Shown here piece after piece: positions 5,773-11,763 of a DNA stretch of 11,763 nucleotides. Every line of letters starts with the position of its first letter. The stretch's first letter is position 1. Where the stretch lies: positions 1 through 11,763 of the forward strand of contig JAUYBT010000209.1 in NCBI GenBank assembly GCA_030692905.1. Reading direction: 5' to 3'. Under the pieces are notes generated by a model that did no database searches, had not been told where the DNA came from, and saw only the letters and a program-made list of their open reading frames with translations. Source of the DNA: Bacteroidales bacterium. GTDB lineage: Bacteria; Bacteroidota; Bacteroidia; Bacteroidales; VadinHA17. The position numbers were made by a program, and so were the translations under genes.

Positions 5773-7017
5773 TTACCGGCTGAAATCAGCAATCTTATCG
5801 GGATATTCATTGTTATCAACTTTTCTTTTTATTTCCTTGAAAGCTTTAACAGTAAATTCCACATCTTCAAGAGAGTGTGCGGCTGTCGGTATAAGACGCA
5901 ACATCACAACATCTTTCGGGACAACAGGATAAACAACTACAGAACAGAATATTCCATGATTCTCTCTCAGATCGTAGATCATCTGTGTTGCCTGTGCAAC
6001 ACCACTCTTCATAAAAACTGGTGTAACAGGCGATTCTGTTTTTCCAAGATCCAGTCCGGCTTCCCGTAATCCTTTCTGCAATGCACGAACAATAGTCCAG
6101 AGCTTCTCCTTCAATTCGGGATGTATCTGGATATATTCAAGCCTTTTTATAGCACCGAGTGTCATTGCCATTGGAAGTGACTTCGCGTATATCTGAGAAC
6201 GAAGATTGTAGCGCAGATAGTTAATTACATCTTTTGTACTGGCTACGAACCCTCCGATTCCGGCCATAGATTTTGCGAATGTTGCAAAGTAAATATCAAT
6301 CTGGTCCTGTACCCCAAAATGATTACCGGTACCACTTCCGTCTGCACCCATTGTTCCAAATCCATGCGCATCATCAACAAGGAAACGGAACTGATACTTC
6401 TTTTTTAACGCTGCAATCTTGTCGAGTTTGCCCAGATCACCAGCCATTCCAAATACACCTTCAGTAATTACCAGAATCCCGCCATGGGTCTCTTCAACCA
6501 GTTTTGTCGCCCTCTGTAACTGCTTTTCACAACTTTCAATATCGTTATGCTGGAAAACGAATCTCTTTCCCATGTGCAGCCTCAAACCATCCATGATGCA
6601 TGCATGTGATTCAGAATCATATACAATAACATCATGACGGTCGACCAGGGCATCAATTATTGACACCATTCCCTGGTATCCGTAATTAAGGAGATAAGCA
6701 TCTTCCTTTTGAGTAAAACGGGCAGCCATTTCTTCAAACTTTTCATGCATTGCGGTATGCCCCGACATCATTCTGGCGCCCATAGGATATGCCAGACCAT
6801 ACTTTGCAGTCGACTCGGCATCAATCTTACGTATTTCAGGATGATTTGCGAGTCCGAGGTAATTATTCAGACTCCAGGTCAAAACCTCTTTTCCTCTGAA
6901 TTTCATATGCGGAGCAATTTCACCTTCCAGTTTCGGAAAAGCAAAATATCCATGCCCCAAATCCTGATACTGTCCTAAATCACCTCTGTTTTTCTTGATC
7001 TTTTCAAATATATCCAT
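5773..7017 (-). CDS. PLP-dependent alpha-oxoamine synthase (serine palmitoyltransferase or cysteate acyltransferase type)
   Basis: The family condenses an acyl thioester with an amino acid, releasing CO2. At 414 residues it is slightly longer than the usual 390-400. Visible family features are NNYLGLANHP (51-60), DSESHACIMDG (134-144) with His138 expected to stack on the cofactor, the PLP-binding LVDDAHGFG (213-221), and the Schiff-base lysine Lys249 in TFAKSMAGIGGF. FAKS followed by Gly-Gly is closer to serine palmitoyltransferases than to Kbl, though automatic tools often call such genes Kbl or BioF. From memory of Bacteroidota homologues, it may make 3-ketosphinganine (from serine) or the capnine precursor (from cysteate). 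There is no threonine dehydrogenase or biotin gene nearby to support Kbl or BioF. A weak AAGAAAGGG precedes the ATG, and a terminator follows. Confidence 0.85.
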   Translation of the reverse strand: MDIFEKIKKNRGDLGQYQDLGHGYFAFPKLEGEIAPHMKFRGKEVLTWSLNNYLGLANHPEIRKIDAESTAKYGLAYPMGARMMSGHTAMHEKFEEMAARFTQKEDAYLLNYGYQGMVSIIDALVDRHDVIVYDSESHACIMDGLRLHMGKRFVFQHNDIESCEKQLQRATKLVEETHGGILVITEGVFGMAGDLGKLDKIAALKKKYQFRFLVDDAHGFGTMGADGSGTGNHFGVQDQIDIYFATFAKSMAGIGGFVASTKDVINYLRYNLRSQIYAKSLPMAMTLGAIKRLEYIQIHPELKEKLWTIVRALQKGLREAGLDLGKTESPVTPVFMKSGVAQATQMIYDLRENHGIFCSVVVYPVVPKDVVMLRLIPTAAHSLEDVEFTVKAFKEIKRKVDNNEYPDKIADFSR

Positions 7018-7045
7018 GGTAATTACCCTTTCTTAAATTTTTTCA

Positions 7046-7053
7046 CAAAATTA
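7046..7053 (-). promoter_or_regulatory. Candidate -7 box for the oxoamine synthase gene
   Basis: The minus strand reads TAATTTTG, a match to TAnnTTTG, 28 nt before the ATG. There is no TTTG at the expected -33 distance; that place is taken by the inverted repeat AGGTAT-N6-ATACCT (7063-7080), which might be an operator. Confidence 0.4.
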
Positions 7054-7166
7054 AAGATAAACAGGTATATCATAATACCTATTTATACCTAATTTGCTTC
7101 AGATACTTTGAAATATAATAAATACATAATTATTACGTTTTTATGGCTGAAATGAAAAATTTTCTG

Positions 7167-7174
7167 TAATTTTG
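7167..7174 (+). promoter_or_regulatory. Candidate -7 box for the bamD operon
   Basis: TAATTTTG matches TAnnTTTG and lies 16 nt before the bamD ATG, so the 5' leader would be very short. No exact -33 TTTG is seen. With the synthase box it makes a divergent promoter region (7018-7190). Confidence 0.4.
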
Positions 7175-7190
7175 CGCAACAATTTTTTTT

Positions 7191-8003
7191 ATGAAGTTTA
7201 GATTATATATAGTCCTGATAATTTTGATGTTGGTAAGTTCCTGCGGTGAGTATGAAAAACTCCTCAAGAGCTCTGATTTTGACTTGAAAAAAGCAAAGGC
7301 AAAGGAGTACTACGATGCAGGTCAGTATGTTAAATCAACTGAACTTTTAAGCCAGATACTTCCGCGATTCAGAGCCACTGAAGAGGCTGAAGAGCTCAAC
7401 TGGATGAATGCACAGAGCTATTATGGCATGAAAGATTACTACATGGCAGGAAGTTATTTTAAATCATTTATCGATCAGTTCCCGTTTGGCAAACATGCTG
7501 AAGATGCTAATTTCATGGCAGCTATGTGCGATTATAAAATTGCCCCCCGTTCTGAACTTGAACAGGAGAATACGCGGAATGCGATAGAAGGATTTAATAT
7601 TTTCATAAACAGGTTTCCCGGCAGTCCAAAAGTAGAAGAGACCAGAAGGCTGATGAAGGAACTTGAGGAAAAGCTTGTTGAAAAATCGTATCTGAGTGCA
7701 AGACTCTATTACGATATGAAGCAATATAAGGCAGCTGTAGTGGCTCTTAATAACAGTCTGAAAGAATATGCCGATACCAAATTCAGGGAAGAAATGATGT
7801 TCCTTAAATTGAATTCTCTCTTCCTTTATGCTGAAAACAGTTTTGCAATTAAACAGAAGGAGAGATACCAGTCCACGCTTGATGACTACTATTCTTTCAT
7901 GGAAGAGTTCCCTAAAAGCCAGTATTCAAAAGAGGTTAACGGTATCTTCCAGAAAACAAACAAATATCTTAAATCAGGAATTCCTGACAGTGGAGTAAAA
8001 TAA
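7191..8003 (+). CDS. bamD: Outer membrane protein assembly factor BamD (lipoprotein)
   Basis: BamD is the essential TPR lipoprotein of the BAM complex, which inserts beta-barrel proteins into the outer membrane from the periplasmic side. The 270-residue product starts with a lipoprotein signal: a basic start, a hydrophobic stretch (5-14) and the lipobox LVSSC with lipidated Cys18. After it come TPR-like helix pairs, such as AKEYYDAGQYVKSTELLSQI (about 37-56), NAQSYYGMKDYYMAGSYFKSF (about 73-93), the IEGFNIFINRFPGSP block, and ARLYYDMKQYKAAVVALNNS (about 175-194). Length agrees with the family (about 240-290). It opens a five-gene operon with rpoZ only 11 nt downstream. There is no Shine-Dalgarno; the start follows a T-rich leader. 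Confidence 0.93.
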   Translation: MKFRLYIVLIILMLVSSCGEYEKLLKSSDFDLKKAKAKEYYDAGQYVKSTELLSQILPRFRATEEAEELNWMNAQSYYGMKDYYMAGSYFKSFIDQFPFGKHAEDANFMAAMCDYKIAPRSELEQENTRNAIEGFNIFINRFPGSPKVEETRRLMKELEEKLVEKSYLSARLYYDMKQYKAAVVALNNSLKEYADTKFREEMMFLKLNSLFLYAENSFAIKQKERYQSTLDDYYSFMEEFPKSQYSKEVNGIFQKTNKYLKSGIPDSGVK

Positions 8004-8014
8004 TCATTAATTAT

Positions 8015-8347
8015 ATGGATTACAGAAAATCAACAGCACCCGTAACGACTGTTACACGCAATCAGGACCTGATGACAAGGGGTACCGGAAATATTTATGA
8101 GACAGTAATCATTGTTTCAAGAAGATCGAACCAGATTTCGGTTGAGATGAAACAGGAGCTTAATAAAAAACTCGAAGAGTTTGCATCTTATAGCGATAAC
8201 CTGGAAGAGGTATTTGAAAACCGTGAACAGATTGAGATTTCGAAATTCTACGAAAGACTTCCAAAACCAACCCTTATCGCATTACAGGAACTCGAAGACG
8301 GTAAAATTTTCTTCAGAAACCCCGATACTCCTGCCAAACAGAAGTAA
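8015..8347 (+). CDS. rpoZ: DNA-directed RNA polymerase subunit omega, Bacteroidota type
   Basis: At 110 residues it is typical for the Bacteroidota omega/Rpb6-like subunit, which binds the C-terminal end of beta-prime and aids polymerase assembly. Recognition rests on TGNIYETVIIVSRRSNQIS (24-42), which corresponds to the conserved omega helix that starts after the invariant N/R-x-Y-E, together with the acidic C-terminal part ending LQELEDGKIFFRNPDT. Gene order between bamD and coaBC is the usual one in the phylum and supports the call. Gaps are 11 nt upstream and 14 nt downstream, so it is translated from the operon mRNA. There is no Shine-Dalgarno. Confidence 0.88.
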   Translation: MDYRKSTAPVTTVTRNQDLMTRGTGNIYETVIIVSRRSNQISVEMKQELNKKLEEFASYSDNLEEVFENREQIEISKFYERLPKPTLIALQELEDGKIFFRNPDTPAKQK

Positions 8348-8361
8348 TATTTAACATAAAA

Positions 8362-9570
8362 ATGCTGGAAGGCAACCACATACTTATCGGTGTAACCGGA
8401 GGTATTGCAGCTTATAAAACTGCAACTATCATCCGGTTGCTTGTTAAGGATGGCGCTGAAGTTAAGGTCCTTATGACAAGTCATGCGAAAGAATTTATAA
8501 CCCCTCTTACCATGGCAACATTGTCAAAAAATCCGGTTCTTACCGAGTTTTATGATCCGGGGAACGGTGACTGGAATAGTCATGTGGATCTGGGTTTGTG
8601 GGCCGATCTCTATCTGATTGCTCCGGCAACCGCAAATTCCATCGCCAAAATGGCTAATGGAATCGCTGATAATTTACTGCTTACCACTTATCTGTCAGTG
8701 CGTTGCCCTGTTTTTGTTGCCCCTTCGATGGATATGGATATGTTAAACCATCCGGCAACAATAATTAATATTGAAACACTGAAAGCTTTTGGGAATTCTA
8801 TACTGGAACCATCAAGCGGAGAACTTGCCAGCGGACTTACAGGCAAGGGACGGATGGCAGAACCGGAAGAAATAGTAAAGGAGATCATAAACTTCTTTAC
8901 AAAAAAAAAAAGCTATAAACCTCTGAAAGGCAAACATCTTCTGATTAATGCCGGACCTACACGGGAACCTATTGACCCCGTTCGTTTCATCAGCAATTAT
9001 TCATCAGGTAAAATGGGAATCGCTCTGGCCGATGCTGCTGTAGAGTATGGTGCCGACGTTGAGCTTGTACTTGGCCCGGTAAGTATCTCCCCCGGGAATA
9101 ATTCTGTTAAAATAATTGATGTTACAACTGCAGAATCAATGGCGGCTGAATGCATTTCAAGATTTCCAGGCTGCGACATTGCTATATTATCAGCAGCAGT
9201 AGCTGATTTCACACCTGAAGAAGTTAAAGGAAAAAAGATTAAGAAAGATGGTAATGAGTTACTACTAAAACTTAAACCTACAACAGACATTGCCGAAACA
9301 CTTGGCAAGACTAAAAAGCCATCTCAGATCCTGGCAGGGTTTGCCCTGGAAACTAATAACGAAATAGAGAACGCTAAAGAAAAACTATTACGGAAAAATC
9401 TCGATATCATAGTTTTAAATTCTCTTAAAGAAAGAGGAGCAGGTTTTGGACACGACACAAACAAGATCACAATAATTGACAGATACAATAATATTGATAA
9501 ATTTGAGTTGAAATCAAAAGAAGAGGCTGCAAAGGATATTCTAAATAAAATTGTATCAATGATTCAATAA
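8362..9570 (+). CDS. coaBC: Bifunctional phosphopantothenoylcysteine decarboxylase / phosphopantothenate-cysteine ligase
   Basis: This enzyme joins cysteine to 4'-phosphopantothenate (CoaB) and decarboxylates the product (CoaC) in coenzyme A synthesis. It has 402 residues, the usual length. The N-terminal CoaC flavoprotein domain (about 5-180) shows GVTGGIAAYK (10-19), the active-site His74 in SHVDLGLWADL, and the FMN-binding APATANSIAKMANG (87-100). The expected catalytic Asn of PxMN is Asp124 (PSMDMDM). The cysteine of the E. coli ACG-GRM loop is Ser157 (LASGLTGKGRM). The CoaB domain (about 188-402) shows NAGPTREPIDPVRFISNYSS (196-215) with Asn212, SAAVADF (277-283) and the lysine motif KKIKK (291-295). 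An 11-A run (8901-8911) lies in the codons of the domain linker. The start is 14 nt after rpoZ. Confidence 0.95.
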   Translation: MLEGNHILIGVTGGIAAYKTATIIRLLVKDGAEVKVLMTSHAKEFITPLTMATLSKNPVLTEFYDPGNGDWNSHVDLGLWADLYLIAPATANSIAKMANGIADNLLLTTYLSVRCPVFVAPSMDMDMLNHPATIINIETLKAFGNSILEPSSGELASGLTGKGRMAEPEEIVKEIINFFTKKKSYKPLKGKHLLINAGPTREPIDPVRFISNYSSGKMGIALADAAVEYGADVELVLGPVSISPGNNSVKIIDVTTAESMAAECISRFPGCDIAILSAAVADFTPEEVKGKKIKKDGNELLLKLKPTTDIAETLGKTKKPSQILAGFALETNNEIENAKEKLLRKNLDIIVLNSLKERGAGFGHDTNKITIIDRYNNIDKFELKSKEEAAKDILNKIVSMIQ

Positions 9571-9579
9571 TTTATCAGA

Positions 9580-10512
9580 ATGACATTATTGCGCTTTCCG
9601 AAATATTATCTTATAATCTTACTGGTTTTATTTCCGGGGATAATCAATTCCCAGGAACTGAATTGCAATGTGCAGATATCTGCACAGAGAATACAGGGAT
9701 CAAACCGTCAGGTCTTTGAGACTATGCAACGCGATATTTATGAGTTTATAAACAGCACAGTTTGGACAAACCACGTCTATAGTTACGCTGAAAGAATCGA
9801 CTGCAATATTCTTATTAACCTCAATGACCAGTTGTCGGCCGATGAATTCAGGGGCACAATCCAGATTCAGCTCCGGCGGCCGGTTTTCAATACTACCTAT
9901 AATTCCACAATGCTGAATTTTATTGACAATAGCTTTCAGTTCAGATATGTGGAATTTCAACCCCTGGAATTTGATCCAGGTACTCACAGGTCGAATCTTG
10001 TTTCGGTTCTGGCATACTACACATATATAATTCTCGGATTTGATTATGATTCCTATGCCCCGCTGGGAGGTTCAGAATTTTTTCAGATGGCCGAGAAAAT
10101 CGTCACAAATGCCCAGAATGCTCCTGAACCTGGTTGGAAACCCTACGACGCATCCAGGAACCGCAACAGATACTGGCTGATAAAAAATATTCTCGATAAG
10201 GAGTATGAAGGAGTTAGACAGTTCATTTATGAATATGATATAAATGGCCTCGACAAAATGGAATCGAGAATCACTGAAGCAAGAACCAGTATGGCAGAGA
10301 GTCTCAAACTCATCCAGGAAGTTTACAGGAGAAAACCTGATCCATTCATGTACTTTGTGCAGGTTGTAATGGAATCAAAGTCAGACGAACTCATTAATAT
10401 TTTTTCAGAGGCATTCCCTGAAGAGAAAAGCCGTGTTGTGCAGATACTTACAGAAATTGACCCTGCAAACAAGGCAAAATATGAAAAGATCAATACAGCC
10501 AATGTACCATAA
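9580..10512 (+). CDS. DUF4835-family secreted protein
   Basis: This 310-residue protein has a clear Sec signal peptide (hydrophobic 9-20, likely cleavage after INS at about 22-24, mature start QELNC). It lacks a lipobox, so it is periplasmic or outer-membrane associated. The body has NSTVWTNHVYSYAERIDCNI (58-77), a beta-rich GTIQIQLRRPVFNTTYNST block (91-109), YYTYIILGFDYDSYAPLGG (145-163), and a helical C-terminal half. This pattern and the place between coaBC and recN fit DUF4835. I recall some annotation sources naming this family PorD and linking it to type IX secretion; nothing in the sequence proves that. The gaps are 9 nt on both sides. No catalytic motif is seen. Confidence 0.85.
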   Translation: MTLLRFPKYYLIILLVLFPGIINSQELNCNVQISAQRIQGSNRQVFETMQRDIYEFINSTVWTNHVYSYAERIDCNILINLNDQLSADEFRGTIQIQLRRPVFNTTYNSTMLNFIDNSFQFRYVEFQPLEFDPGTHRSNLVSVLAYYTYIILGFDYDSYAPLGGSEFFQMAEKIVTNAQNAPEPGWKPYDASRNRNRYWLIKNILDKEYEGVRQFIYEYDINGLDKMESRITEARTSMAESLKLIQEVYRRKPDPFMYFVQVVMESKSDELINIFSEAFPEEKSRVVQILTEIDPANKAKYEKINTANVP

Positions 10513-10521
10513 TTACCGGTT

Positions 10522-11763
10522 ATGCTCGTAAAACTGTTCGTTCAAAACTATGCTCTTATAAAAGAACTGGACGTTGAACTCGAAAACGGCCTGACTATAA
10601 TCACCGGCGAAACAGGTGCAGGTAAAACAATTCTGCTTGGTGCTCTCTCCCTTATTCTTGGTACAAGAGCAGACACAACTGTCCTTCTTGATAAAAATCA
10701 AAAATGCATCGTGGAAGGTACATTCAGGATAGAGGACTATGATCTTAATGAATTTTATGTTGCCAATGAACTTGATTATGAATCAGTTACTACTCTGAGA
10801 AGGGAGATAAATCCCGCCGGCAAATCACGTGCATTTATTAATGATACTCCCGTAACTATTAACCTGTTGAAGGAACTTGGCGACAGGCTGATAGATATCC
10901 ATTCGCAGCATCAGACTCTTATGCTTAATGATAATTCATTCCAGCTTAATGTAATCGACTCATTTGCAGGCACTGCCAAATTGAAAAGTGAATACGTGGA
11001 GGCTTATTCCAATTACCGGAAACTGAAAAAGGAGTATAACGGAGTAAAGGGAAAAGCTGACAGGAATAAAGCAGATCTGGAATATTACCAGTTTCAGCTT
11101 AACCAGCTTGAGGAAGCTAAGCTGAAACAGGGAGAGCAGGAAGAGCTGGAAACGGAACAGGAACTTCTTGGGCACGCAGAAGAGATAAAACTGGCATTAA
11201 GCGAATCATCAAATCTCTTTTCCGCAGAAGGAATGTCGATACTCTCTATGCTCAGGGAGGTTAAAATGAATATTGGAAAAATAAGAACATTTTTACCTGA
11301 CGGAGAGAATCTTCTCTCTCGGACCGAATCCTCATTAATCGAACTCGATGACCTTGCTGGCGAGATCGAGAAACTCGCTGTCTCCATTGAAGCGGATCCT
11401 CATCGCCTCGCTAAGGTTAATGACCGGCTTGATCACATTTACTCACTGATACAAAAACACCGGGTAAGTAACCTTAATGAGCTGATAATTAAAAAAGAAG
11501 AGATTAAGGATATTATCAGATCTATTATTTCAGGCGACAAGCGGCTTGCAGAGCTGGAATCACTTCTCGAAAAAGAGGTCAGCTCATTGAAGATCATTTC
11601 TGAAGAGATGTCAAATAAGAGAAGGTGTGTTTTACCCGATATAGAATTGAAAATTACTGAATTGCTGAAACAGCTCGGAATGCCGAATGCAAAATTCAGA
11701 ATATCCCTTTCACAATTAAAGGAGTTCACTCCATCAGGTATTGATCAGGCTGACTTTTTATTC
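10522..11763 (+). CDS. recN: DNA repair protein RecN (3' end outside window)
   Basis: RecN is an SMC-like ATPase that helps repair DNA double-strand breaks by RecA-dependent recombination. The frame is open from ATG 10522 to the last base, giving 414 codons of the usual 550-560. The start MLVKLFVQNYALIKELDVEL is typical. Walker A is GETGAGKT at 29-36 (most relatives have Ser at the last place, and Thr is tolerated in P-loops). The Q-loop region IDIHSQHQTLM is at 124-134. From about 150 on, the charged Lys/Glu/Leu-rich sequence is coiled coil. The second ATPase half with the signature and Walker B motifs lies beyond the window. It starts 9 nt after DUF4835, so it is the fifth gene of the bamD operon; no separate promoter is seen. 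Confidence 0.95.
   Translation, partial: MLVKLFVQNYALIKELDVELENGLTIITGETGAGKTILLGALSLILGTRADTTVLLDKNQKCIVEGTFRIEDYDLNEFYVANELDYESVTTLRREINPAGKSRAFINDTPVTINLLKELGDRLIDIHSQHQTLMLNDNSFQLNVIDSFAGTAKLKSEYVEAYSNYRKLKKEYNGVKGKADRNKADLEYYQFQLNQLEEAKLKQGEQEELETEQELLGHAEEIKLALSESSNLFSAEGMSILSMLREVKMNIGKIRTFLPDGENLLSRTESSLIELDDLAGEIEKLAVSIEADPHRLAKVNDRLDHIYSLIQKHRVSNLNELIIKKEEIKDIIRSIISGDKRLAELESLLEKEVSSLKIISEEMSNKRRCVLPDIELKITELLKQLGMPNAKFRISLSQLKEFTPSGIDQADFLF

Noticed and set aside
5773..7017. Naming the PLP enzyme kbl or bioF
   Set aside because: The Lys249 motif fits the serine palmitoyltransferase-like group better and no partner genes support threonine breakdown or biotin synthesis.

Overview
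This window looks like a chromosomal segment of a Bacteroidota (Bacteroidales-like) bacterium. The evidence is a SusD/RagB remnant, the Bacteroidota-type short RpoZ, a DUF4835 gene, the gene order bamD-rpoZ-coaBC-DUF4835-recN, several TAnnTTTG-type -7 promoter boxes, and a near absence of Shine-Dalgarno sequences. No phage, CRISPR, toxin-antitoxin or defence locus is visible. I do not see a clear new multi-gene system, and most of the window is ordinary core genome.

Left third (1-3190). On the minus strand lies a Tat-signal protein with an L-fucose-isomerase-like fold (174-1754). Upstream of it is an N-terminally truncated susD relic (about 1970-2626) that still has its native stop and terminator. 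Further right is a tRNA-Pro(GGG) gene (2906-2979, minus) with its own terminator and a consensus promoter. A GC-rich imperfect palindrome sits between that promoter and the tRNA. This part looks like a decayed carbohydrate-utilisation locus next to a tRNA.

Middle (3195-7017). Thioredoxin reductase trxB (+) is followed by a palindromic repeat and a small AHSA1/SRPBCC protein (+). That gene converges with, and overlaps by 11 bp, a TorD-family molybdoenzyme chaperone (minus). Next comes a gene-free stretch holding a nested inverted-repeat, MITE-like element. Last is a PLP-dependent alpha-oxoamine synthase (minus) that probably makes the first intermediate of sphingolipids or sulfonolipids. These genes are mostly single-gene units and do not form one pathway.

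Right third (7191-11763). A tight plus-strand operon reads bamD (outer-membrane assembly lipoprotein), rpoZ (RNA polymerase omega), coaBC (coenzyme A synthesis), a secreted DUF4835 protein, and recN (DNA repair, cut by the window end). Gaps are only 9-14 nt, so co-transcription is very likely from a promoter just before bamD. The region between bamD and the oxoamine synthase is a divergent promoter region. The most curious detail is an 11-A homopolymer exactly at the linker between the two enzyme domains of coaBC, where slippage in either direction would give a stand-alone CoaC.
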